Under the pieces are notes generated by a model that was given only the letters and a program-made list of their open reading frames with translations, made no database searches and had not been told where the DNA came from. From Hyphomicrobium sp. NDB2Meth4 (GTDB lineage: Bacteria; Pseudomonadota; Alphaproteobacteria; Rhizobiales; Hyphomicrobiaceae), in assembly GCF_900117445.1 (NCBI RefSeq), contig NZ_FPEJ01000006.1, positions 62,001-126,000 on the forward strand: 64,000 bases of DNA, given 5' to 3'. Within the stretch, counting starts at the first letter, position 1; the number at the start of each line of letters is the position of its first letter. Below, one piece after another: positions 1 to 8,458 of the stretch. The position numbers were made by a program, and so were the translations under genes.

Positions 1-1189
1 CCCAAGCGCCTTTGCCGGGGAGCTTTGCCGTCCACTGCGTCTTGCCGTCGTTGCGCGACAGAGCCATGAGCTGGCCCTGAGTATCGACGACGAACACGCT
101 GCCGCCCGCGACCCACGGGGTCTGCGTTCCGGGCACGTTGATCGACCACAGACGCTCGCCGCTTTCGGCCTGCGTCGCGATCATGCGGCCGGCGTGGCCG
201 ACGGCGAATACGGTGCCGTTGTCGATGGCGGGGCGTGCAGCATCACTCATTGAGGCGATCTGCGACGTGGTCCGGCTGCGGGCAAGGCTCTCGGTCCAGG
301 CGGTCGTGCCGTCGGCGATGCGCAGGGCGACCAAGTCGCCGGACGGATAGGGTACGGCGACGATACCGGCGTCGACGGCTGGGCTGGCATTGTTGATGAG
401 GCTCGCCTGCTGCGGCAGGCCGCGGACCGACCACAATTCACCGCCATCGGCTCCCGCCAGGCAGAAGAAGCGGCCATCGAGCGTGATGGCATAAACGCGA
501 TCACCGACTGCCGTAGGCGACGAACGAACCGGGGCTTCGAGTTGCTTCTCCCAGATCGCCTTGCCGTTCTGGGGATCGACGGCGACGACATTGCCGTAGC
601 CAGTCGCTGCATAGAGGCGGCCATTGTCGAATGCCAAGCCGCCGCCAAACCCGCCACCGCTGCTGCTGCCGCCGAGGCCGAGGGAGTACCAGCTTCCGCT
701 GGATTCGCGTTTCGGCTTCAAGGACGTGCGCCAGGCGGCGTTGCCGTTGGTGGTCGAGAACGCAGCAACGGTGCCGTCGGCGTCGAGCGTGAAGATATAG
801 CCGCCGTACACGACAGGGCGCGCGGTAAGGCGCCCACTGCTGCCGGAGCCGGTACCCACGTCAGCGGTCCAAACGACGTTGGTGCCGCCATTGTACGCCA
901 GATTTCCGGGCGCGTTGCTCGGCTCGCCGCCGGGCTGAGCCCAGTTGTCGTTGACGCGGGGGGCGGGCAGCGTGATGGGGGCGAACGCGTCGGCGAGTTC
1001 ACCCGTTTCGACGCCGGGCTGCTGCATCACCGGGATACGCTTGCCGGGAAGCGCCACCTGCTTTTCAGCGAAGGGGTTGAGGCTGGAGATCTTGGGGAGC
1101 GAGGGTCCATCGCCAGCGCAGCCGGCTAGCGACGCGCCGATGCAAAGCGCGGCACCGATCAGCCCTGCCCCCTTCACCCGTCCCCTCAT
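1..1189 (-). CDS. bamB: Outer membrane protein assembly factor BamB (3' end cut by window edge)
   Basis: Beta-propeller lipoprotein of the BAM complex, which inserts beta-barrel proteins into the outer membrane. The frame is open from an ATG at 1189 to the left edge (about 396 residues seen, no stop). The N-terminus has a hydrophobic signal followed by lipobox LAGC, so Cys24 would be the lipidated residue. After a linker come repeated PQQ-type blades, seen as recurring short patterns such as AVDPQNGKAIWEK, SGERLWSINV and NDGKTQWTAKL. A purine-rich site (AGGGGG) sits just upstream of the start, 10 bases after the stop of the YfgM-like gene, so the two are probably co-transcribed. In related genomes the next gene is der, but that lies outside this window. 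A quinoprotein dehydrogenase is unlikely because of the lipobox and context. Confidence 0.85.
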   Translation of the reverse strand, partial: MRGRVKGAGLIGAALCIGASLAGCAGDGPSLPKISSLNPFAEKQVALPGKRIPVMQQPGVETGELADAFAPITLPAPRVNDNWAQPGGEPSNAPGNLAYNGGTNVVWTADVGTGSGSSGRLTARPVVYGGYIFTLDADGTVAAFSTTNGNAAWRTSLKPKRESSGSWYSLGLGGSSSGGGFGGGLAFDNGRLYAATGYGNVVAVDPQNGKAIWEKQLEAPVRSSPTAVGDRVYAITLDGRFFCLAGADGGELWSVRGLPQQASLINNASPAVDAGIVAVPYPSGDLVALRIADGTTAWTESLARSRTTSQIASMSDAARPAIDNGTVFAVGHAGRMIATQAESGERLWSINVPGTQTPWVAGGSVFVVDTQGQLMALSRNDGKTQWTAKLPGKGAW

Positions 1190-1199
1190 ATCCCCCTAC

Positions 1200-1973
1200 C
1201 TAGTCCTTTTTGGCCGGCGGTTGCGATGCTGCAGGTGCAGCGTCCGCTGGCTTGGCCTTTTCAGAAGGCGATGCTTCGGCGGCGGGCGGCGAAGCGTCAG
1301 CCTTCTTAGCGATCTCTCCCGCGGCGATCTCCGCCATGATGATCTGCGCACGCTCGGCAATGCTTTGCGGCGTCTGCTGGTCGACGAAGAGAGGCGTCAG
1401 GATGGTGCGCGCCTCGCTCATTTTTCCAGCCTTGAAGGCGGCCAGACCCAGCAACTCGCGGGCGCTGTAGCGCCAGGGGCTGGTATCGGCCATCAGAGGG
1501 GTGAGCCGATTCTCGATGTCGGTAAAGTCCACGTCGCCGACGCGCAGTCCGGCGGCCTGCAGGCGTGCAAACTCGCGGAGCATGATGTCGCCGTTGCTGC
1601 TGGCGGCCAGCGCATCATAAGCAGCGAGCGCCTCGGCCTTTTTGCCCTGCTTGGCGAGGAGGCCGGCAATTTGCAGCTGCGAAAGTCCGCGGTAGCCGGC
1701 GGCGCCATCGCTTGCCAGCTTCTCGAATTCCTTCTCGGCGCTGCCGTCCTTCTTGTCGTTGAGGAGCTGGAGCGCCCCTTCGTACATGGCGCCAGAGGCC
1801 TGAGCCGCGGCGAGGCGACGGCTTTCCCAAATCTTATAGCCCGCCACGCCGACTACGATCAGTGCCGCAGCGATGATGATGTAGGTGCCGTACTGCTTCC
1901 AGATCTTCTCTAAACGCTCTCGCCGAAGCTCTTCTTCGACTTGGCGGAGAAGATCGTCATCCGTCTGTGCCAT
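1200..1973 (-). CDS. YfgM-like membrane-anchored TPR protein
   Basis: A 257-residue protein with a short basic N-terminal cytoplasmic tail, one membrane segment at about residues 30-46 (IIIAAALIVVGVAGYKI) and a periplasmic helical region resembling the tetratricopeptide-like domain of YfgM. The C-terminal 35 residues are low-complexity Ala/Pro/Lys. In E. coli YfgM is linked to the SecYEG translocon and to periplasmic chaperones, and its gene lies next to bamB (yfgL), as here. The gap to bamB is only 10 bases. The family assignment is good from N-terminal style and context; the partner in this organism is inferred. Confidence 0.75.
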   Translation of the reverse strand: MAQTDDDLLRQVEEELRRERLEKIWKQYGTYIIIAAALIVVGVAGYKIWESRRLAAAQASGAMYEGALQLLNDKKDGSAEKEFEKLASDGAAGYRGLSQLQIAGLLAKQGKKAEALAAYDALAASSNGDIMLREFARLQAAGLRVGDVDFTDIENRLTPLMADTSPWRYSARELLGLAAFKAGKMSEARTILTPLFVDQQTPQSIAERAQIIMAEIAAGEIAKKADASPPAAEASPSEKAKPADAAPAASQPPAKKD

Positions 1974-2117
1974 CGCTTGCTCTTTTCAGCCCTGAACCTT
2001 GGCGTTGTTCTTGTGAGAGCCCCAGGCGAGGCTCCGGAAAGCCGCATACATAGCCAACGGCTCCCCCCGTGCAAGCGATTGATCAGCGTTCGCCGACCGG
2101 GGAGCCTGAAAGGCGCC

Positions 2118-3032
2118 CTACGCTTTGCTGGCGGGGGTTTTCGACTTTTTCGTGACTCTGCCGCCGGTTGCAGAGACACGCTCGGTGGCCTGTTGCCTCT
2201 TTACCGGGGCACCATCCTGCATGGCGTAGGTGTGCTCGGGGGTCGGGAAAGCGCGCTTGCGGACGTCCTCGGCGTAGTCGCGGATGGCGCCCTCGATGGC
2301 TTCGCCGACCTTACCGAACTTCTTCACGAAGCGCGGCACGCGCGGGCTTATGCCCAGCATGTCCTCCATCACGAGGATCTGGCCGTCGCACGAGGATGAG
2401 GCGCCGATGCCGATGGTGGGGATGGGGACGGCGGCGGTAATGCGGGCGGCCAGTGGCTCGGTGATCGCTTCCAGCACGATGGCGAAAGCACCAGCCTCGG
2501 CGACCTCCCGGGCATCCTCCTCGATCGCCGCCCATTCGTCGCGATGGCGGCCCTGGGCCCTGAATCCGCCGATGACATTGACCGATTGCGGCGTCAGGCC
2601 GATGTGGGACATGACCGGGATGCCCCGGTCGACGAGGTAGCGGATGGTCTCGGCCATCCGGCGTCCGCCCTCGATTTTAACGGCGCCGCAGTCGGTTTCC
2701 TTCATGACGCGGGCGCAGTTGCGGAAGGCGACGGCCGGGCTCTCCTCGTAGGAGCCGAAGGGCATATCGACCACGACCAGCGCGTGCCTTGCGCCGCGAA
2801 CGACGGCACGGCCATGCATGATCATAAGGTCGAGCGGCACCGGCACGGTGGTCTCGAAGCCGTGCATGACCATGCCGAGGCTATCGCCGACGAGCAGGAA
2901 ATCGCAATGCCGGTCGGCGATGGCGGCCGTGTGCGCATGATAGGCGGTGAGGGCCACGATGGGCTCCCCGCGCTTCTTCATGGCGGCGATGTCGGGCGCC
3001 ATCAGGCGCTTCTGGGTCGAGTGTACAGACAT
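2118..3032 (-). CDS. panB: 3-methyl-2-oxobutanoate hydroxymethyltransferase
   Basis: Ketopantoate hydroxymethyltransferase, the first committed step of pantothenate and coenzyme A synthesis: it transfers a one-carbon unit from methylene-tetrahydrofolate to 2-oxoisovalerate. The (beta/alpha)8 family motifs are present: [10 protein letters not shown] with the Mg-binding Asp at about residue 50, [16 protein letters not shown], and the Glu-containing IVLEAI segment. At 304 residues it is longer than E. coli PanB (264) because of a Lys/Ala-rich tail ending [10 protein letters not shown]. It stands 144 bases upstream of the YfgM-like gene on the same strand. No panC is visible nearby. Confidence 0.93.
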   Translation of the reverse strand: MSVHSTQKRLMAPDIAAMKKRGEPIVALTAYHAHTAAIADRHCDFLLVGDSLGMVMHGFETTVPVPLDLMIMHGRAVVRGARHALVVVDMPFGSYEESPAVAFRNCARVMKETDCGAVKIEGGRRMAETIRYLVDRGIPVMSHIGLTPQSVNVIGGFRAQGRHRDEWAAIEEDAREVAEAGAFAIVLEAITEPLAARITAAVPIPTIGIGASSSCDGQILVMEDMLGISPRVPRFVKKFGKVGEAIEGAIRDYAEDVRKRAFPTPEHTYAMQDGAPVKRQQATERVSATGGRVTKKSKTPASKA

Positions 3033-3233
3033 GCGCTAACTTACTCTATTCTCGCCACGACGTCGCGCGAAGCTAGTGATGACGCGGCGAGAAGGCCAGT
3101 GGCGGCGGATACTGGGCGATAGACAACCTTCAAAAAGAATTTATTTTCATGGCGTTGCTAACGAAGATTTAGGGTTAAAATTATCAGATAGAGCAAACTC
3201 TTCAGAGACACACTCAGTTTTCGGGGGCCTTGC

Positions 3234-4973
3234 TTGCTCAAGATCGCAAAAGGTGTTGTCGGCGCCGCGTCCGGCCGCCTGCACGTATCAATCGGTGCCC
3301 TGCTCGCTGCCAGTTTCCTGGTCGCGGCGACCCCCGAGCGGGCCGAGGCTCAGTTCTACCCGTGGGGGTGGGGCAACTCGGGTTCCTGGCAGCAGAAGCC
3401 GCGGCGCGCGCGCCGGGCGGCTCCGCGCTATGTCGAGCCGACGGACGACAAACAGGCATCGACGCTGCCGAAGCCGAAGGGCCCCCTGGTGCTGGTGGTG
3501 TCGATCAACAATCAGACCGTCACCGTCTACGACGACGGCAAGCAGATCGCGAAGTCGCCGATATCGAGCGGCATGCGCGGACATGAAACGCCCACCGGCG
3601 TGTTCAGCATCCTGGAGAAGAACCGCACGCACCACTCGAACCTTTACGGTGGTGCGCCGATGCCGTTCATGCAGCGTGTCACCAACTCCGGGGTGGCACT
3701 GCATGCGGGCGAGATCCCAGGGTATCCCGCCTCGCACGGTTGCATCCGCCTTCCCTACAGCTTCGCGCGAAGCCTGTTTGGCATCACCGATGTCGGTGCG
3801 CGCGTGATCATCAGCGAAGCCGATCTGAAGCCGGAAGAATTCAGCAGCCCGCATCTCATCGCGCCACTGGCTCCCGACGATACGGCCAGCACGTCTGCGA
3901 GCGCCGTGCCGGCCGCCGCTTCGGGCCAAGCCGACATCCACGATATGATCGTACCGCAAAACGGCAACTCATCGCGGCGCACGCGCGCCATGGCTGCTGC
4001 CGAGCGCGCCGCGGAACGCGAGCATCTGGTTGCGACGATAGCGGCTTCCGAAACTGCAAAGGCTGCTGCCGACTTGCAGGTGCAGGCGGCCACCGCCGCG
4101 GCGCGGGACGCAAAAGAGACGATCAAGAAAGAGCGCAAGGAAGAGGACCGCCTCGCTGCGATCGCGCGCAAGTTGGCCAAGACAGCGGACGCAGCTACCT
4201 CGACGTTCAACGCACTGGCGGCGAAGCTATCGAAAATCGATGTCGACAAGGTCGATGGCGCAGCGCTGGAGAAATTGAAGGCGGAGGAGATTGCGGGCGA
4301 GACGAAGATGCTCGACGCAGTCGACGCCTCGGCGGCAGCTCAACGTGCTGCCAATGCGCAGTCGGCGAAGGTGAAGCAGGCCGAGGCCGATGCGGTGGCG
4401 CTGGAAAAAGCGCGCAAGGTTGCTGTCGATGATGCCGGGCACGCCGCTGACACCGTCACGGCTGCCAAGGATGCGCTGACAGCCGCCGATGCGCTGGAGG
4501 AGCGTAAGCACTACCCCGTTTCGGTATTCATCAGCCGCAAGACGGGCCGGCTCGTCGCCAAACTCGGCTTCGTGCAGGTGATGGACGTGCCGGTGACGAT
4601 CGCCGATCCGAGCGCGCCTCTGGGCACGCACGTGCTGACGGCGACCGCATTCACGAACGGCGAAAAGGCGTTGCGCTGGAGCGCGGTGACGCTGAAGCCG
4701 AGCACACGGGTGTGGTACTCGAGCCGCAAGAAGCGCCGGCACGACGACGAGGCACCCGTCGTGGCAGGCGGCCATGATGCCGATGCGCAGTCGGCGCTGG
4801 AGCGAATCCAGATCCCCAAAGAGGCCGAAGAGCAGCTCGCCGAGCTGATGAAGCCAGGCTCGTCGATGATCATCTCGGATTACGGCCTCAGCCGTGAGAC
4901 GAGCGCACGCACCGAGTTCATTGTCGAACCATGGCGCAGCCGCCCCGACAGCTCGATGTCGAGCTACTACTGA
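3234..4973 (+). CDS. L,D-transpeptidase with coiled-coil region and degenerate second YkuD-like domain
   Basis: A 579-residue exported protein. The TTG start follows a GGGGGCC purine tract and opens a signal peptide (cleavage near AEAQ). Residues about 82-190 form a YkuD catalytic domain with the SHGCIR signature, nucleophile Cys170 and neighbouring His168 and Arg172; such enzymes make 3-3 crosslinks in peptidoglycan or attach proteins to it. Residues about 245-425 are Ala/Lys/Glu-rich with coiled-coil character. Residues about 425-565 start again like a YkuD domain (VSVFISRKTGRLV, PLGTHV) but end in a GSSMIISDYGLS segment with no HGC motif, so this half is probably catalytically dead. The upstream 200 bases are notably AT-rich and probably hold the promoter. 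Confidence 0.85.
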   Translation: MLKIAKGVVGAASGRLHVSIGALLAASFLVAATPERAEAQFYPWGWGNSGSWQQKPRRARRAAPRYVEPTDDKQASTLPKPKGPLVLVVSINNQTVTVYDDGKQIAKSPISSGMRGHETPTGVFSILEKNRTHHSNLYGGAPMPFMQRVTNSGVALHAGEIPGYPASHGCIRLPYSFARSLFGITDVGARVIISEADLKPEEFSSPHLIAPLAPDDTASTSASAVPAAASGQADIHDMIVPQNGNSSRRTRAMAAAERAAEREHLVATIAASETAKAAADLQVQAATAAARDAKETIKKERKEEDRLAAIARKLAKTADAATSTFNALAAKLSKIDVDKVDGAALEKLKAEEIAGETKMLDAVDASAAAQRAANAQSAKVKQAEADAVALEKARKVAVDDAGHAADTVTAAKDALTAADALEERKHYPVSVFISRKTGRLVAKLGFVQVMDVPVTIADPSAPLGTHVLTATAFTNGEKALRWSAVTLKPSTRVWYSSRKKRRHDDEAPVVAGGHDADAQSALERIQIPKEAEEQLAELMKPGSSMIISDYGLSRETSARTEFIVEPWRSRPDSSMSSYY

Positions 4974-4993
4974 TCACTGTGACAATGAAATCG

Positions 4994-5024
4994 AAAGAGG
5001 CGCCGCCAATGGCGCCTCTTTTCG
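4994..5024. terminator. Rho-independent terminator between convergent genes
   Basis: AAAGAGGCGCC and GGCGCCTCTTT form a perfect 11-bp stem around a GCCAAT loop, followed on the plus strand by TCGTTT. The symmetric A and T flanks let it work in both directions, serving the L,D-transpeptidase gene from the left and the MOSC gene from the right. Confidence 0.8.
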
Positions 5025-5036
5025 TTTGCGCGAGGA

Positions 5037-5534
5037 TCAGCCCGGCAGCCTTTGCGCCTTGCGTTCAGGCGGGGCGTGGATGATCTCGACGCTGTCGCCC
5101 AGCGCCACGTGTCCCCCTTCGAGCACCCGGCAGGTGACGCCGCCGCGCCAATCGGGATGCAGCGCCTTGCGCAGTCCGGCGAGCGCTTCGTCCATGCGTG
5201 AACAGGGCGTTGTCGGATAGGTTACTTCCAGGAGCGCCGGGCCGATACGCAGCGTTGCGCCAATGGCGCGCGGCAGGCGGATGCCCTCGACAAGAAGGTT
5301 GGCGCGGCGCGCGGTCCAATCGAGATCGATTGGATCGGAGCTCGCAGCGGCTACGTCTGATAGCGCCGCCTTCCAATCCTCGATGGCGAGGATGGTGACC
5401 GCGCGGCGCTTGAATTTGGCGCCCTTGTGATCGCCTTCGACGCCCTTCTCTAGACTGATATCGACGGCATCGACCGTGTGCATCGGCGCGCGTCGCGCCG
5501 ACCGCCATGCAATGCCGATCAGCCGTCCGGTCAT
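5037..5534 (-). CDS. MOSC domain-containing protein
   Basis: A 165-residue protein from the ATG that overlaps the NnrU stop codon (ATGA). It shows a MOSC-type fold pattern: the VEGDHKG loop, KRRAVTILAIEDW, RRANLLVEGIRLPRAIG, and MDEALAGLRKALHPDWRGGVTC read in pieces, with a late conserved Cys (GGVTCRVL). MOSC domains move sulfur or bind molybdenum cofactor, as in molybdenum cofactor sulfurase C-termini and YiiM. Translational coupling with the NnrU gene suggests a shared transcript; the substrate is unknown. An in-frame extension of 33 Arg-rich residues upstream was rejected as it overlaps NnrU coding sequence. Confidence 0.8.
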   Translation of the reverse strand: MTGRLIGIAWRSARRAPMHTVDAVDISLEKGVEGDHKGAKFKRRAVTILAIEDWKAALSDVAAASSDPIDLDWTARRANLLVEGIRLPRAIGATLRIGPALLEVTYPTTPCSRMDEALAGLRKALHPDWRGGVTCRVLEGGHVALGDSVEIIHAPPERKAQRLPG

Positions 5535-6112
5535 GCCATTGGAGAAACGCCGATCACCAGCTCGTGCAAATAGAACACGATGACGGCGTACAGGGCGACG
5601 CCGATGGCGACGACGATGATATCGTTGATCCACGGGCCGGAGCCCTTGCCGAGCGGGCCAAGATCGCCGCGGCGCTTCACTGAGATGCGGTCATAGACGG
5701 CGAAGGCGAGGAAGCTGCCGAACAGCAGCAGGGAGGCAAGGTCGCCGTTGGCCAGCAGATGCGCCAGCGCCCAGATTTTGATGGCCACGAGCATCGGGTG
5801 CTTGAGCCAGACGTGGATATGCGAAGGAATGTACGCCGCCGCGAGCGAGATCATCGACAGCAGCATCAGCGGCATGGCGATGTGGCGCGTCCAAGTCGGC
5901 GGATCCCAGAGGATGGGGTTCTTGCCGGGGTGCAGCTGGAGCTTGTGGAAGCCCAGCACGATCAGCGCCAGGCCGATCAGTGAGACGACGGCGAATATGC
6001 CCTTGTAGCCCGTCGGGCCGAAGCGCGCGACGAGCCCGTTTTTCAGCTCCGCATTGGTCGGAACGATGTGGATCGCAAAGAAAACGATGAGTCCAAGCAC
6101 CATTACCAGCAT
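5531..6112 (-). CDS. NnrU family integral membrane protein
   Basis: A 193-residue polytopic membrane protein with about five hydrophobic segments beginning at the first residues (VMVLGLIVFFAIHIVP). Sequence pieces such as LVARFGPTGYKGIFAVVS, HIAMPLMLLSMI and KHPMLVAIKIWALAHLLANGD match the NnrU family of nitric-oxide-reductase-associated and isoprenoid-methyltransferase-like membrane proteins. In denitrifiers nnrU lies near nor genes; none are visible here, so a denitrification role cannot be claimed. The stop codon overlaps the start of the MOSC gene. The 185 bases upstream separate it from a divergently transcribed small membrane protein and must hold both promoters. Confidence 0.82.
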   Translation of the reverse strand: MLVMVLGLIVFFAIHIVPTNAELKNGLVARFGPTGYKGIFAVVSLIGLALIVLGFHKLQLHPGKNPILWDPPTWTRHIAMPLMLLSMISLAAAYIPSHIHVWLKHPMLVAIKIWALAHLLANGDLASLLLFGSFLAFAVYDRISVKRRGDLGPLGKGSGPWINDIIVVAIGVALYAVIVFYLHELVIGVSPMA

Positions 6113-6297
6113 TGTCGCCTCCCCCAGGGAATTGCCAGAGCGGGCGAATCATTGCCACGCTGCAGCCATCTCGCCCGCGCATGTTTAGTGGCCGGGGGCG
6201 CCGGCCGCTAGTGCAAACCGGTTGTCCGATGGCCGCCGCGCCGGCACCGGAACATGATGGCCGCGATAAATGTGGTCCATGACGAGGGAGAGCTGCC

Positions 6298-6714
6298 ATG
6301 GGCGCCGAAGCTCAGCTGAAGCCCGACTACGATGGCTCCGAGGACCCCCAGCTGGCCGGCGAGATCGCCCGCGCCATGCATCATCGCCCGCTTTTGAGCC
6401 GTTTGGCCCGCGTCGAACCGAAACATCCAGATGCGGCTGAGTTTACGGCCAAGTCCGCAGAAAAGGCGGCGCCTGAAGCGTTCACCGCGAACGAAGTGGA
6501 AGTGCCTGCGCCGGTTCCGACCGATCCGAGATCACTCGATGAGGTGATCGACGATCTCGGTCAGGTGACGATGACGCCGCCGAGCGCGGAGTGGCTCGAA
6601 AACGCTCGGCGCGCACATCGCCAGGAAAAGATGAGCCACGCCATCGCGTGGGCGACGACGCTCACCATCGCGATCGGCATCATTGGGCTTGCAGCCCTGC
6701 TGCTGCGCGTGTGA
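6298..6714 (+). CDS. Hypothetical protein with C-terminal membrane anchor
   Basis: A 138-residue protein I do not recognise. Most of it is hydrophilic and rich in Ala, Glu and Pro; the last 25 residues are a single hydrophobic helix (ATTLTIAIGIIGLAALLL) ending RV, so it looks like a tail-anchored inner-membrane protein with a cytoplasmic head. An AGGGAGAG site lies 6 bases before the ATG, which supports the start. It ends 7 bases from the convergent PRMT-like gene. No catalytic motif is visible. Confidence 0.7.
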   Translation: MGAEAQLKPDYDGSEDPQLAGEIARAMHHRPLLSRLARVEPKHPDAAEFTAKSAEKAAPEAFTANEVEVPAPVPTDPRSLDEVIDDLGQVTMTPPSAEWLENARRAHRQEKMSHAIAWATTLTIAIGIIGLAALLLRV

Positions 6715-6721
6715 GCAGCTT

Positions 6722-7642
6722 TTAGGGCAGGTAGCCCTTATCGAGATTGAGCGACTGGCGCGTGGTTTCGCGGCCCTTGGCGTTGGTGTGCGTGGCGATC
6801 CAGGCGACGTGGGTGCCAGCTTCGGGCGTCGTGCGCGAGCGCAGGTTGATCCCGACCGTCTCGCCTTTGGCTGCGCAAATCGGGGCGAGCAGCGGGAAAT
6901 AAAGCTGCTCCCAGTGCGTGCGTGGGGCGTCCGGTGAAGTCGACAGATGCACGCCGGGCGTGAGTTCCGCCTCCCACCAGACGGCGAAGCCGTAAACTGT
7001 CGTTGCTTCGTCGAGCTTCCAGCTGGCTTGTCCCTTGCGCGTCGAGCGGGCATCGGAGCCGAAGGTGATCTCGTCCCAGACCTTGGCGGCGAGCAGTTCA
7101 GCCGGCTTCATCGTGCGCACGTAAATGTTGTTGAGGCTCATGAGGCGGGCGACCGAGAGGTCGAAGCCTGTCGCGTCCCAGGCGGCGAAGTCGCGTGCGA
7201 TGCGGTCGCTAACAACGGGCGCCACGAACTGCTTCAGTGCGCGCGGAATGAGTACGCCGCCCGGCTTCAGGAAGCGCTTCTTCGCATCGGCGAGCGTCTC
7301 AATGGTGTGCTCTTCGAAGGCGTAGTTGCCGAGCGTTTCGGAGACGACGACGTCGACGCGTGGTGGGTCGACCATCTCGGTCGAATGGCACGGGATGAGA
7401 TGGCAGTTGCGGGCGCCGTTTGCTTTGAGGATTTTCTCGGCGACACCGCCAACCTCGGCGGTCTCGTAAAGATAGACCTCACGTGCGCCGAGCTTAGCGG
7501 CCATCAGCGCGAGGAGCCCGGTGCCGGTGCCGATATCGGCTACGGTTGTTTCGCCCTTCTTGATCACCGAGCGCAAAGCCTTTTCGAAAGCGGCGTTGCG
7601 GACGCGATCGGCGATAAGCGTGCGGTGATATTCGATGCGCAT
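6722..7642 (-). CDS. PRMT-like class I SAM-dependent methyltransferase
   Basis: A 306-residue methyltransferase. Motif I is VADIGTGTGLLALMAA, the post-I acidic residue is in VYLYE, and the segment VVSETLGNYAFEEHTIE resembles the double-E loop of protein arginine methyltransferases. The C-terminal half is a beta-rich region typical of that family (LTPGVHLSTS, WEQLYFPL). The likely reaction is methyl transfer from SAM to a protein side chain, but bacterial members are poorly characterised and another acceptor is possible. It is last in a run of three methyltransferase genes, 3 bases after the TrmH-type gene. Confidence 0.75.
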   Translation of the reverse strand: MRIEYHRTLIADRVRNAAFEKALRSVIKKGETTVADIGTGTGLLALMAAKLGAREVYLYETAEVGGVAEKILKANGARNCHLIPCHSTEMVDPPRVDVVVSETLGNYAFEEHTIETLADAKKRFLKPGGVLIPRALKQFVAPVVSDRIARDFAAWDATGFDLSVARLMSLNNIYVRTMKPAELLAAKVWDEITFGSDARSTRKGQASWKLDEATTVYGFAVWWEAELTPGVHLSTSPDAPRTHWEQLYFPLLAPICAAKGETVGINLRSRTTPEAGTHVAWIATHTNAKGRETTRQSLNLDKGYLP

Positions 7643-7645
7643 GGG

Positions 7646-8458
7646 TTAAAGGCTCAGTTGCGGGCCGCGGATCTGATACAGCATCAGCGCGGTGGCGACA
7701 GCGAGGTTGAGAGAGTCGAGCTTGCCGGACATCGGGATTTTGACGAGGCGCGTGCAGGCCGCGGTGAGCGCATCCGACATGCCGGGGCCTTCGCTTCCCA
7801 TGACCAGGAGCGTCGGGGTGCGGTAGCTGACGGCGCGAAAATCGTCGGTGCCGCTCAGGTGCGTGCCGACGATGTCACCCTGCCAGCCGGCGATCCACTT
7901 GAGGAAGGCTTCGCGTTGCATACGCGCCAGCGGCATGGCGAACAGCGAGCCCATGGTGGCGCGCACGCACTCGTGCGAATAGGGATCGCAACTGGCGCCG
8001 ATGAGAATGATGCCGGCAGCGCCGACGGCATCGGCGGTGCGGATGATGGTGCCGAGGTTGCCGGGGTCGCGCACTTCCTCGAGCGCAATCCAGAGCCTGC
8101 CCGGTGAAATATCAGCGGCCTTGGGCAAGTCGATCCAGCGCTGCTTGAAGACGCCAAGCATGCTCTGCGGGTTGTCCTTGGACGACAACTTGCCCAGCAC
8201 GGCTTCAGAGACTTCCAGGCACTCCGCGCCGGACTTCAACGACCAGTCGACGAGACCCTGCGCGATGGGGCTCATGTCGGCGTCGGAGCGAAACACCAAC
8301 GTTTCAGGGACAAAGCCATTGTCGCGCGCGGTGACGAGTAGCGATGTTCCCTCGGCGACGAAGAGCCCTGTCTCCTTGCGCTCCTTGCGCATCTCGAGCG
8401 CGCGGATGGCTTTCACGCGATCGTTCTGCAAGCTGGTGATGAGCTTGGGCGCGGACAT
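7646..8458 (-). CDS. TrmH/SpoU family RNA 2'-O-methyltransferase
   Basis: A 270-residue SPOUT methyltransferase. It has a substrate-binding N-terminus (SLQNDRVKAIRALEMRKER, ETGLFVAEGTSLL) and the three SpoU motifs: ALEEVRDPGNLGTIIRTADA, LLVMGSEGPGMS and IPMSGKLDSLNLAVATALMLY read in parts. Proteins of this type methylate ribose 2'-OH in rRNA (RlmB-like) or tRNA. The ATG start overlaps by one base the TAA stop of the preceding methyltransferase (TAATG), so the pair is translationally coupled; a longer in-frame N-terminus would overlap that gene and was discarded. The target nucleotide cannot be told from the sequence. Confidence 0.88.
   Translation of the reverse strand: MSAPKLITSLQNDRVKAIRALEMRKERKETGLFVAEGTSLLVTARDNGFVPETLVFRSDADMSPIAQGLVDWSLKSGAECLEVSEAVLGKLSSKDNPQSMLGVFKQRWIDLPKAADISPGRLWIALEEVRDPGNLGTIIRTADAVGAAGIILIGASCDPYSHECVRATMGSLFAMPLARMQREAFLKWIAGWQGDIVGTHLSGTDDFRAVSYRTPTLLVMGSEGPGMSDALTAACTRLVKIPMSGKLDSLNLAVATALMLYQIRGPQLSL

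Noticed and set aside
5531-6112. Assignment of the NnrU-like gene to denitrification
   Set aside because: No nor, nir or related regulators are visible; only family membership can be claimed.
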